From assembly GCF_014646335.1 (NCBI RefSeq), contig NZ_BMNG01000002.1:186001-250000 (forward strand): a stretch of DNA of 64,000 nt, written 5' to 3'. Position 1 is the first letter of the stretch. Every line of letters begins with the position of its first letter. Under the pieces are notes generated by a model. The model saw only the letters and a program-made list of their open reading frames with translations, had not been told where the DNA came from and did no database searches. This DNA comes from Streptomyces lasiicapitis. Lineage in GTDB: Bacteria > Actinomycetota > Actinomycetes > Streptomycetales > Streptomycetaceae. Shown here one piece after another: positions 52,517 to 62,685 of the stretch. Position numbers and translations under genes: made by a program.

Positions 52517-52993
52517 TCAGCCGTCAGCCCGAAAGCTCCCGGCTCCCGGCTCCCGGCTCCCGGCTCCCGGCTCCCGGCTCCCGGCTCCCGGCTCCCGGCT
52601 CCCGGCTCCCGGCTCCCGGCTGGTGAGTGTCTTATTGTATCCGGCGCCGTGCGGGGCTCCTATAAGTGGAGCGGAAATGCTCTGCAATTCCCCGCCGCGG
52701 CTGGTGCTGACCGCCAGGTCGAATGCGAGTTTCGACGCCTCGTCCCAGGAAAGGAAGGGCAATTCGCGGTCGGCGACGAATTCCGCGATGCCGTCGGCGA
52801 ACGGCGAGGATTCCGTGCAGGTGAACACGGTCTGCACTCGCCGGTCGCCTTCGAAGACGGTGAGGAGGTCGAGCAGCCGGGTCGCCGACGTCACGTTGTG
52901 GATGACGCCGAGCACGGTCTTCTCGGGTGCGACGGTGAGCCAGCGGGCGGGGGCGCCGGGAGCGGCCGGGTGGACGTGGTTCGGCTCCCGCAC
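52517..52993 (-). CDS. N-terminal fragment of the interrupted transferase-like gene
   Basis: 158 residues as currently read: a Rossmann-like start (KTVLGVIHNVTSATRLLDLLTVF, VQTVFTCTESSPF), then the repeat translated as SREPGAG heptapeptides and a short out-of-frame end SFRADG. If made, it is a truncated product without the C-terminal domain. See the entry for the complete locus. Confidence 0.6.
   Translation of the reverse strand: MREPNHVHPAAPGAPARWLTVAPEKTVLGVIHNVTSATRLLDLLTVFEGDRRVQTVFTCTESSPFADGIAEFVADRELPFLSWDEASKLAFDLAVSTSRGGELQSISAPLIGAPHGAGYNKTLTSREPGAGSREPGAGSREPGAGSREPGAGSFRADG
52535..52621. repeat. Perfect heptanucleotide tandem array, 12 copies
   Basis: Twelve exact copies of GCTCCCG (plus strand; CGGGAGC on the coding strand) from 52535 to 52618 plus GCT of a thirteenth. 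It is inside the coding region of the transferase-like gene. Seven is not a multiple of three, so each gain or loss of one unit changes the reading frame. The flanks suggest an ancestral state of two copies that has expanded. Confidence 0.95.
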
Positions 52994-53122
52994 GGCGCGC
53001 GTCCTCCCCACGTCCCCGGGGCCGGACCGCGCCGGCCCCGGGCCGACCCCGGTGATCGGCCCGACCGCCGACCTTACCCGCAGCCCCTACCGGCAGCCCT
53101 CACGGAGCGGCCTCGCGGCCCC

Positions 53123-55723
<2,601 letters not shown>

Positions 55724-57655
55724 ATGTCCCGCCCGACCCGTGCAGCCCTCCTGGCCCTTGCCGCTCTGGCCGTCCCGCTCGCTCCCGTGCCTTCCGCCGC
55801 CGCGCCGGGCGACGCCGCCGGGACGGCCCGCCCCCTCCCCGCCGTCTCGCCCACCCCCCAGCACATGGCCCGCGTCGGCCCCGACGTCCCGCTCGCCCCG
55901 CGCGTGGAACTCGTCGTCGGCGCCGGCACCGACGCGGCCGCCTCGCGCGAGGTCGTCGACGCGTTGCGTGCCCACGGGGTGCGGCAGGTCGACACCCGCT
56001 CCCGGGCGTCCGGCGACGCCCGCCTCACCGTGCTCGTCGGCCCGGCCGCCCGGCCCGACATAGCGCGGGCGCTGCGCGGCACGGACGTACCGCGACGCGC
56101 CGAGGGGTACGCCCTGCGGGCCGCCCACCGCACCGTCGCGCTCGGCGGCACCGACGCGGCCGGGCAGTTCTACGCCGCCAAGACGCTCCGCGGGCTCCTC
56201 ACGCGCGGCGCCGTCGCGGGCGCCGAGGTCTCCGATCATCCGTCGATGCCGCTGCGGGGCAGCATCGAGGGCTTCTACGGCCCGCCGTGGACGGAGTCCG
56301 AACGCCTCGACCAGATGGACTTCCTGGGCGACACCAAGGCCAACACCTATGTGTACGCGCCGAAGGACGATCCGTACCACCGCGAGAAGTGGCGCGAGCC
56401 CTACCCGGCCGCCAAGCTCGACGAACTCGGCACTCTCGTGGACCGCGCCATCGCCAACCACGTCCGCTTCACCTTCGCCGTGTCGCCGGGCGGCTCCATC
56501 TGCTACTCCGACGCGGCCGACGTGAAGGCACTCTCGGCCAAGCTGCAGTCCCTGTACGACCTGGGCGTACGCTCCTTCTCCCTGCCGCTGGACGACATCA
56601 GCCACACCAAGTGGAACTGCGCGGGCGACCTGGCCGCGTACGGCGCCCCCGGACAGCGGGCCGCCGCGAAGGCACAGGTCGGGCTCCTCAACGCCGTACA
56701 GAAGGACTTCATCGGCACCCACGACGGCGCCCGACCGCTCCAGATGGTGCCCACCGAGTACGGCGACCTCAAGGAGAGCCCGTACAAGAAGACCCTCCGC
56801 GAGGAGCTGGACAAGAGCGTCGAGGTGATGTGGACCGGCACCGACGTCGTCCCCGTCGAGATCACCAACTCCCAGGCGGAGCAGGCGGGCAGGCTCTTCG
56901 GGCGCAAGGTCTTCGTGTGGGACAACTACCCGTGCAACGACTTCGGCCGCAGTGCGGGGCGGCTGCTGCTCGCTCCGTACGACAAGCGTGACCCCGGCCT
57001 CTCGGACCACCTGAGCGGCATCGTGTCCAACCCGATGAACCAGGAGGGCGCGAGCAAGCCGGCGCAGTTCACCATGAACGACTTCTCCTGGAACGACCGC
57101 GGCTACGACCGGGCCCGGTCCGGGCGGCAGGCCGCCGCGTACCTCGCGGGCGGCGACCCTCGCGTGGCCCGCGCCGTGGAGACCTTCGTCGACCTCAACC
57201 ACGTGGCGCCGACCTTCCACGAGGCGAACTGGCAGCCCCAGTCGCCCGTCCTGAGCGCCCGCCTCGACACGTTCTGGAAGACGTACGCCACCGACCCCGA
57301 GGCCGCGCTGCGCACCCTGCGGCCGGTCGTGCGCGACCTGGAGGAGGTCCCCGGCGTCCTGCGCGAGGGCCTGCCCGACCGGCAGTTCCTGCACGACGCG
57401 GACCGCTGGCTGGACGCCACCGGGCTGTGGGGCGGCGCGCTGTCGCACGGCATCGCGGCGCTGACGGCACTGGACGAGGGCGACGAGGCGGGCGCCGCGC
57501 GGGAGCGCGAGCGGATGAACGCGCTGGCGCGGCAGGCAGGGGAGCTGACCGTGGACCCGGCCGAGCACCACCAACGCGGCACGATCAAGCTCGCGGACCC
57601 GTTCCTCGGGGACTTCGTCGCGGGCGTGAACGGGCGGGTGCCGGAGGGGAGTTGA
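55724..57655 (+). CDS. Secreted GH84 beta-N-acetylglucosaminidase (O-GlcNAcase/hyaluronidase-like)
   Basis: A 643-residue protein with a Sec signal peptide (residues 1-27, ALLALAALAVPLAPVPSAAA). An N-terminal GH20-b-like domain (PTPQHMARVG, DAAGQFYAAKTL) precedes the GH84 barrel, which starts RGSIEGFYGPPWT and carries the catalytic Asp pair in SLPLDDISHTKW, plus VWDNYPCNDFGR and TMNDFSWND. ATG at 55724 follows GGAGG. It should release GlcNAc from polymers outside the cell. No DasR-like site was seen upstream, unlike the GH3 gene at 22 kb. C-terminal binding modules are absent. Confidence 0.9.
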   Translation: MSRPTRAALLALAALAVPLAPVPSAAAPGDAAGTARPLPAVSPTPQHMARVGPDVPLAPRVELVVGAGTDAAASREVVDALRAHGVRQVDTRSRASGDARLTVLVGPAARPDIARALRGTDVPRRAEGYALRAAHRTVALGGTDAAGQFYAAKTLRGLLTRGAVAGAEVSDHPSMPLRGSIEGFYGPPWTESERLDQMDFLGDTKANTYVYAPKDDPYHREKWREPYPAAKLDELGTLVDRAIANHVRFTFAVSPGGSICYSDAADVKALSAKLQSLYDLGVRSFSLPLDDISHTKWNCAGDLAAYGAPGQRAAAKAQVGLLNAVQKDFIGTHDGARPLQMVPTEYGDLKESPYKKTLREELDKSVEVMWTGTDVVPVEITNSQAEQAGRLFGRKVFVWDNYPCNDFGRSAGRLLLAPYDKRDPGLSDHLSGIVSNPMNQEGASKPAQFTMNDFSWNDRGYDRARSGRQAAAYLAGGDPRVARAVETFVDLNHVAPTFHEANWQPQSPVLSARLDTFWKTYATDPEAALRTLRPVVRDLEEVPGVLREGLPDRQFLHDADRWLDATGLWGGALSHGIAALTALDEGDEAGAARERERMNALARQAGELTVDPAEHHQRGTIKLADPFLGDFVAGVNGRVPEGS

Positions 57656-57757
57656 CGTCTGGCGGGTCGCTGCCGGTGGTGGAGTCGCGGATGCGTAGTG
57701 AGTTTGCGAGCGTAAAGCTGTTGTGTCCGGTGCCCTCACCGGCGAAGGTGATCCCTC

Positions 57758-59068
57758 GTGACCGAACACATGACCGCCTCCGATCGCGGAGGCGAACACG
57801 GCAGCGGACCCGCCGCACGGACGCCCGCACCGAACCCCGCCGCCCCGCAGGCCGCTCCGCAGGCGGGCCTCAGCCGCGGCATGGTGCTGCTGCTCGCCGT
57901 CGCCTGCGGGGTCGCCGTGGGCAACATCTACTTCCCGCAGGCGGTCAGCCCGCTCGTCGCCTCCGGCCTCGGCGTCTCCGGCGACACGGCGGCCCTCGTG
58001 GTGACCGCGGCCCAGTTCGGCTACGCGATCGGCATCTTCTTCCTGGTGCCCCTCGGCGACCGCGTCCCGCACCGCACGCTCATCGCCGTCCTGTTCGCCG
58101 TCACCGGCACGGCACTGCTCGCCGCGAGCACGGCGCCCGCGCTGCCCCCGCTGCTCGGCGCGAGCGCGCTGGTGGGCGTCACGACGGTCGTCGCCCCGAT
58201 CGTCGCGCCCATGGCCGCGGGGCTCGTCCCCGCGGAACGGCGCGGCGCCGTCACCGGCACGCTCCTGAGCGGATCCATCGGCGGCATGCTGCTGTCGCGC
58301 GCGTTCGGCGGCGTGCTCGGCGAATGGCTCGGCTGGCGGGCCCCGTACGTGGTGACGGCGGTGCTGGCGCTCCTGATCGCGGGGGTGCTCGCGCGCACGC
58401 TGCCGCCGACCGTCCCCACGTCGCGCCAGCGCTACCCCGCGCTCCTCGGCGAGTCGCTGCGCCTGCTGCGTACGGAGCCGCTGCTGCGCCTGTCGTGCTT
58501 CTACCAGGCCGCGGTCTTCGCCGGGTTCCAGGCCGTGTGGACCGGGGTCGCCCTGTTCCTGACCGACGACGACATCTACGACCTGGGCGCCTCGGCCGTC
58601 GGCGCCCTTGCCCTGGTGAACGCGGGCACCATGCTGGCCACGCCGTTCGCGGGCCGTCAGATCGACCGCCGGGGCCCGGACGTGGTCAACGCCGTCTGCG
58701 TGGGCGCGGTCGCCGCCTCGGCCGGGGTCCTCGCCCTCGGCGGGCTCGGCGGCGCGGTCGGACTCACGGCCCTGGCTCTGGGGACGCTGCTCATGGACGT
58801 GGCCATGCAGTCCGGGATGGTCGCCAACCAGGTGCGGATCTTCGCCCTCAGCGGCGAGGCGCGCAGCCGCCTCAACACGGCCTATATGACGTGCGCCTTC
58901 ATCGGCGGCGCGGCGGGCTCGTCGCTCGGCGCGCTGGCCTACTCGACGCTGGGCTGGGCGGGGGTGTGCGGCCTTGTGGCCGTTCTGGGGGCGGTGGCGG
59001 TGCCGGTGGTGGTGCGGCGGCTTCGACGGGTGCGGCGGGTGCGATCCGGGCGTTGCGTTTCTGACTGA
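57758..59068 (+). CDS. MFS transporter
   Basis: A 436-residue major-facilitator protein with 12 predicted helices after a Pro/Ala-rich cytoplasmic tail. GVAVGNIYFPQAVSPLVASGLG and GIFFLVPLGDRVPHRTL resemble the YnfM/Bcr-like drug-exporter or uptake class; IGGMLLSRAFGGVLGEWLGWRAPYVV is a typical helix-5 segment. GTG at 57758 follows GAAGG. It ends just before the XRE-TetR regulator, with the inverted repeat at 59061-59080 overlapping its stop, so it could be co-regulated. Substrate unknown; carnitine or betaine uptake is possible from context, efflux is equally possible. Confidence 0.75.
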   Translation: MTEHMTASDRGGEHGSGPAARTPAPNPAAPQAAPQAGLSRGMVLLLAVACGVAVGNIYFPQAVSPLVASGLGVSGDTAALVVTAAQFGYAIGIFFLVPLGDRVPHRTLIAVLFAVTGTALLAASTAPALPPLLGASALVGVTTVVAPIVAPMAAGLVPAERRGAVTGTLLSGSIGGMLLSRAFGGVLGEWLGWRAPYVVTAVLALLIAGVLARTLPPTVPTSRQRYPALLGESLRLLRTEPLLRLSCFYQAAVFAGFQAVWTGVALFLTDDDIYDLGASAVGALALVNAGTMLATPFAGRQIDRRGPDVVNAVCVGAVAASAGVLALGGLGGAVGLTALALGTLLMDVAMQSGMVANQVRIFALSGEARSRLNTAYMTCAFIGGAAGSSLGALAYSTLGWAGVCGLVAVLGAVAVPVVVRRLRRVRRVRSGRCVSD

Positions 59069-59080
59069 TGCGCCAGTCAG
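59061..59080. promoter_or_regulatory. Inverted repeat, probable TetR-type operator
   Basis: CTGACTG (59061-59067), spacer ATGCGC, CAGTCAG (59074-59080): perfect 7-base arms. It overlaps the MFS stop codon and lies about 55 bases before the -35 of the XRE-TetR gene. No T-run follows, so an operator is likelier than a terminator. Confidence 0.55.
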
Positions 59081-59135
59081 CAGCGCAATGACATTGATGG
59101 AGCAGAGTACGAACGCGAGATCTTCGATCCCGACG

Positions 59136-59164
59136 TTGTGCTGACCTCAATGCGCGAGTACGGT
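59136..59164 (+). promoter_or_regulatory. Promoter of XRE-TetR regulator (leaderless)
   Basis: TTGTGC (59136-59141), 17 bases, TACGGT (59159-59164). The ATG at 59172 is 7 bases after the -10, so the mRNA would be leaderless; the upstream GTG at 59163 overlaps the -10 and is excluded. Confidence 0.6.
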
Positions 59165-59171
59165 GTCGGGC

Positions 59172-60032
59172 ATGGAGCAAGACCCCGAGGTCCCCGCCCG
59201 AGTCCGGGAGGTCATCGCCGCAGCGGGCGTGACCCAGCGCGAGTTCGCCCGGCGGATCGTCATGGATCCGTCGAAGCTCTCGCGCTCCCTCGGCGGCACC
59301 CGGCGCTTCACCGCCGCCGAGCTGGCCCGCATCGCCGACACCGCGGACGTCGACGCCGCCTGGCTGCTCGGCACCCGCGGCGGCGCCGACCCGACGGCGC
59401 CGCGGCCCGAAGCCGCCCCGCGCGGGCGGCGTGCCGCGGCCCCGCCCGAGGGGCGGCCGCTGCAGATCATCCGCGAGACCGTCCGCCTCATCGCCGACCA
59501 CGGCTTCCACGCCGTCCGCGTCCAGGACATCGCCAAGGCCTGCGAGACGAGCACGGCCGCCATCCACTACCACTTCCCCGGCCGCGACGACCTCCTGGAG
59601 GCCGCCGCGCGCTGGTGCATGGACGAGGACACCGCCCGCAGGGCCGCGCGCATCGCCGAGGCGGCCGACGCCGCCGACGAACTGCGCCAGCTCATCGAGC
59701 TCCAGACCCCGCGCACCACCCGGCAGCGCGACCAGTGGAGCGTCTGGCTCGACCTGTGGGCGGAGGCCGCCCGCTCCACCGCCGTCGGCCGGCTGCACAC
59801 CGAGTACTACCGGCAGTGGCGCGACACCGTCGCCGACGTCGTCCGACGCGGCGTCGCGCAGCGCGTGTTCCGGCCCGTCGACCCCGACGCCGCCGCCCTG
59901 CACCTGACCGCCCTCATCGACGGCCTCGCCACCCAGGTCCTCGCCGCCGCCCCCGAAGGCCCCGGCACCCGGCCCGACGACATGCACGCGGCCCTGCTCG
60001 CCCACGTGGACGCCACCCTCACCGCGCACTGA
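59172..60032 (+). CDS. Fused XRE-type and TetR-type transcriptional regulator
   Basis: A 286-residue regulator with two DNA-binding regions. Residues ~10-60 form an XRE-like helix-turn-helix ([24 protein letters not shown]), and residues ~95-140 a TetR helix-turn-helix ([32 protein letters not shown]) followed by a ligand domain ([19 protein letters not shown]) of the BetI-like kind. It immediately precedes the BKACE-dehydrogenase-thioesterase genes (86-bp gap), so it is likely their ligand-responsive repressor and may bind carnitine or a derivative. The double-headed layout is uncommon for TetR proteins. Confidence 0.8.
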   Translation: MEQDPEVPARVREVIAAAGVTQREFARRIVMDPSKLSRSLGGTRRFTAAELARIADTADVDAAWLLGTRGGADPTAPRPEAAPRGRRAAAPPEGRPLQIIRETVRLIADHGFHAVRVQDIAKACETSTAAIHYHFPGRDDLLEAAARWCMDEDTARRAARIAEAADAADELRQLIELQTPRTTRQRDQWSVWLDLWAEAARSTAVGRLHTEYYRQWRDTVADVVRRGVAQRVFRPVDPDAAALHLTALIDGLATQVLAAAPEGPGTRPDDMHAALLAHVDATLTAH

Positions 60033-60118
60033 GCCGCGTACGCCGTACGTACACCGCTGCACGTCCCGACCCTCAACCCCGCAACCCCCAACCCCCCGCC
60101 CCCGAAAGGGAGTCCGCC

Positions 60119-61021
60119 ATGCCCGTGAACGACAACGTCATCATCACCTGCGCCCTCACCGGCGCCGGCGACACCGTCCGCAAGAGCCCGCACGTCCCCG
60201 TCACGCCCGAGCAGATAGCGCGGAACGCCGTCGAGGCCGCCGAGGCCGGGGCCGCCGTCGTGCACATCCACGTCCGCGACCCCGAGACGGGCGCCCCGTC
60301 CCGCGACCCGCGCCTCTACCGCGAGGTCGTCGAGCGCGTCAAGGAGACCGGGACCGACGTCGTCATCAACCTGACCGCGGGCATGGGCGGCGACCTCGTC
60401 GTCGACCCGGTCGAGCCGCTGAAGGAGCTCGGCGAGCTGCCCGGCACCGACCTCGTCGGCGGGCTCGACCGGCTCCCGCACGTCGAGGACCTGCTGCCCG
60501 ACATCTGCACCCTCGACTGCGGATCCCTCAACTTCGGCGACGGTTCCAACCTCTACGTCTCCACGCCCGACATGCTCCGCCAGGGTGCCAGGCGGATCCA
60601 GGAGCTGGGTGTGCGGCCCGAGTTGGAGATCTTCGACACGGGGCAGCTGTGGTTCGCCAAGCAGCTCCTGGCCGAAGGTCTGCTCGACGATCCCACCGTC
60701 TTCCAGCTCTGCATGGGCATCCCGTGGGGCGCCCCCGCCGACCCGGGCGTGCTTCAGTCGATGGTCAACATGCTGCCCGAAGGCGCGCAGTGGGCCAGTT
60801 TCGCGATCGGGCGGATGCAGATGCCGTGGGTGGCCCAGTCGATCCTGCTCGGCGGTCAGGTCCGCGTCGGGTTGGAGGACAACCTCTATCTCGGCAAGGG
60901 GAACAAGGTCACCAACGCGCAGCTCGTCGAGCGGGCCGTGCAGATCACCGAGAATCTCGGCTCTCGGGTTGCCACCCCGGATGAGGCCCGCCGCAAGCTC
61001 GGCCTCAAGCCCCGTTCCTGA
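60119..61021 (+). CDS. BKACE (beta-keto acid cleavage enzyme), dehydrocarnitine-cleavage candidate
   Basis: A 300-residue enzyme of the 3-keto-5-aminohexanoate cleavage family. [24 protein letters not shown] starts it; [15 protein letters not shown] carries two zinc-binding His, and [17 protein letters not shown] and [14 protein letters not shown] complete the active site, including the late Glu. ATG at 60119 follows AAAGGGAG. Family members react a beta-keto acid with acetyl-CoA. With the carnitine dehydrogenase-like and thioesterase genes next, 3-dehydrocarnitine plus acetyl-CoA to betainyl-CoA plus acetoacetate is the best guess. Confidence 0.8.
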   Translation: MPVNDNVIITCALTGAGDTVRKSPHVPVTPEQIARNAVEAAEAGAAVVHIHVRDPETGAPSRDPRLYREVVERVKETGTDVVINLTAGMGGDLVVDPVEPLKELGELPGTDLVGGLDRLPHVEDLLPDICTLDCGSLNFGDGSNLYVSTPDMLRQGARRIQELGVRPELEIFDTGQLWFAKQLLAEGLLDDPTVFQLCMGIPWGAPADPGVLQSMVNMLPEGAQWASFAIGRMQMPWVAQSILLGGQVRVGLEDNLYLGKGNKVTNAQLVERAVQITENLGSRVATPDEARRKLGLKPRS

Positions 61022-61059
61022 CCCCGCCCCGCGCTCGACCCCCCACGGAGGACCACACC

Positions 61060-62037
61060 ATGACCGTGACCAACCCTGAATCCGTACGTCGCGTCGCCTG
61101 CGTCGGCGCCGGTGTCATCGGAGGCGGCTGGGTCGCCCACTTCCTGGCCCGTGGCTATGACGTCACCGCCTGGGACCCCGCCCCCGACGCGGAGCAGCGG
61201 CTGCGCCGTCTCGTCGAGGCGGCCTGGCCCGCGCTCACCCAGCTCGGCCTCGCCGAAGGCGCCTCGCAGGAGCGGCTCACCGTCGCCGCGACCCTCGAAG
61301 AGGCCGTCGCCGACGCGCAGTTCGTGCAGGAGAGCGCGCCCGAGAAGCTGGAGCTCAAGCGTGAGCTTCTCGCGAAGCTGGACGCCGCCGCGCCCGCCGG
61401 GGTCGTCATAGCCTCCTCGACCTCCGGGTATCCGATGACCGACATGCAGACCGAGGCGGCGACGCCCGGACGTCTGGTCGTCGGGCACCCCTTCAACCCC
61501 CCGTATCTGATCCCGCTCGTCGAGGTCGTCGGCGGTGAGCGGACCGATGCCGACGCCGTCGCCTGGGCGTCCCGCTTCTACGAGATCGCCGGCAAGTCCG
61601 TGATCACGATGAAGAGCGAGGTCCCCGGCTTCATCGCCAACCGCCTCCAGGAAGCCCTCTGGCGCGAGGCCCTGCACATGGTCGCCAACGGCGAGGCCAC
61701 CGTCCAGGAGATCGACGACTCCATCACCGAGGGCCCGGGCCTGCGCTGGGCGTTCATGGGCCCCATGCTCACCTTCGCGCTCGCGGGCGGCGAGGGCGGC
61801 ATGGCCCATATGCTCGACCACTTCGGCCCGTCCCTGAAGTCGCCGTGGACGCGCCTCGAAGCACCCGAGCTCGACAAGAAGCTGTACGACGCCGTCGTCG
61901 CCGGATGCGACCAGGAGGCGAACGGCCGCACCATCGCCGACCTCGTCGCCGAACGCGACCAGGGCGTCATCGACGTACTGCGCGCCACGGGCAGGCTGCC
62001 GCGACAGACCACCGCCGACACCGAGGGAACCGCATGA
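61060..62037 (+). CDS. 3-hydroxyacyl-CoA dehydrogenase family, L-carnitine dehydrogenase-like
   Basis: A 325-residue NAD-dependent dehydrogenase. VACVGAGVIGGGWVAHFLARGYDVTAWDP is the Rossmann start with an Asp for NAD; ASSTSGYPMTDMQ, VVGHPFNPPYLIPLVEVVGG and VPGFIANRLQEALWREALHMV match L-carnitine 3-dehydrogenases. ATG at 61060 follows GGAGGA. Between BKACE and the thioesterase, whose ATG overlaps its stop. It should oxidise L-carnitine to 3-dehydrocarnitine in the cytoplasm. Confidence 0.85.
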   Translation: MTVTNPESVRRVACVGAGVIGGGWVAHFLARGYDVTAWDPAPDAEQRLRRLVEAAWPALTQLGLAEGASQERLTVAATLEEAVADAQFVQESAPEKLELKRELLAKLDAAAPAGVVIASSTSGYPMTDMQTEAATPGRLVVGHPFNPPYLIPLVEVVGGERTDADAVAWASRFYEIAGKSVITMKSEVPGFIANRLQEALWREALHMVANGEATVQEIDDSITEGPGLRWAFMGPMLTFALAGGEGGMAHMLDHFGPSLKSPWTRLEAPELDKKLYDAVVAGCDQEANGRTIADLVAERDQGVIDVLRATGRLPRQTTADTEGTA

Positions 62038-62537
62038 CCAGGGAGATCGCCCGGCGTCTGCCGCTGTACCGGCAGGTCGTCCCGTCCGAGTGGATCGACT
62101 ACAACGGCCATATGAGCGAGGGCTATTACTCGCTCGCCTTCGGCTTCGCCACGGATGCCATGATGGACGCCACGGGCCTGCACGCCGCGTACCGCGAGAC
62201 CACCGGCTGCTCCCTCTACACGGTCGAGGCCCACCTGCGGTATCTGCGCGACGTCGCCGAGGGCGCGCACCTCGCCGTACGCACCCGGGTGCTCGGTGTG
62301 CACGGCAAGAAGGCGCACTTCGCGCATGAGCTGTACGTCGTCGACGGCGCCGCGGCCGGTCCGGCGCCGGACGCCGGTCCTGTGGCGACGACGGAGCTGC
62401 TCGCGCTCCACGTCGACCAGGAGCTGGGGCGCGCGGTGGTGTTCCCGGACGCGGTGCGGGAGCGCTTCGCCGAGTTCGTGGAGCCGGCGCCGGAGTGGGC
62501 GGGGCGGGCGATCGGGACTGTGACCGCCACTAAATAG
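62034..62537 (+). CDS. Hotdog-fold thioesterase, betainyl-CoA thioesterase candidate
   Basis: A 167-residue 4HBT-like thioesterase. EWIDYNGHMSEGYYSLAF contains the catalytic Asp-Tyr-Asn-Gly-His-Met loop; VEAHLRYLRDVAEG and AHFAHELYVVDG are the following strands. ATG overlaps the dehydrogenase stop (ATGA). The three-gene order BKACE, dehydrogenase, thioesterase is that of carnitine degradation to glycine betaine, so it probably hydrolyses betainyl-CoA. The TetR-like palindrome at 62535 overlaps its stop. Confidence 0.8.
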   Translation: MTREIARRLPLYRQVVPSEWIDYNGHMSEGYYSLAFGFATDAMMDATGLHAAYRETTGCSLYTVEAHLRYLRDVAEGAHLAVRTRVLGVHGKKAHFAHELYVVDGAAAGPAPDAGPVATTELLALHVDQELGRAVVFPDAVRERFAEFVEPAPEWAGRAIGTVTATK

Positions 62538-62550
62538 AGCGTTCGCTCTA
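62535..62550. promoter_or_regulatory. TetR-type palindromic operator
   Basis: TAGAGCG (62535-62541), TT, CGCTCTA (62544-62550) is a near-perfect 16-base palindrome of the kind bound by TetR dimers. It overlaps the thioesterase stop and lies 135 bases before the GH4 start. It differs from the repeat at 59061, so a different regulator may be involved. Confidence 0.55.
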
Positions 62551-62685
62551 GTCGTGGTTCTGGTCCAGCGCCGGTCCGGGTCCCGGTTCGGGCGACCCCG
62601 TGTTCCGCATGGCATGGTCCAAAGTGGTAGGTGTTCAGCGCGATTTTCAACTGTTCACTGTGACTGCGGGCAAGGTGGTTCAGAC

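Larger units (their letters stand above)
51166..52993 (-). pseudogene. Polymer transferase-like gene interrupted by heptanucleotide array (phase-OFF or broken)
   Basis: Two frames on the minus strand make one protein when joined. The first runs from GTG 52993 (AGGA upstream) through HGAGYNKTL into the repeat and stops at 52517; the second continues as GAFGLTAEWLVYDGELIPSAVVLSHEEQ to 51166. The natural joint would read TSREPGA-FGLTAEWL. Together they give about 600 residues resembling CDP-glycerol glycerophosphotransferase/GT-B-type proteins (VVGDPCMDRL, LLLLSTTWSRASLLG, IGDHGSVSLYAAG). The break lies exactly in twelve copies of a 7-bp unit; n = 2 mod 3 copies would restore the frame. It could be a true phase-variable switch, decay, or an assembly miscount. 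Confidence 0.8.

Noticed and set aside
52535..52621. Array considered as a CRISPR or iteron origin
   Set aside because: Unit of 7 bp with no spacers, no cas or rep gene nearby, and it lies inside a coding frame.
62535..62550. Palindrome after the thioesterase taken as a terminator
   Set aside because: The stem is short with a 2-base centre and no T-run; the pattern fits a TetR-type operator better.
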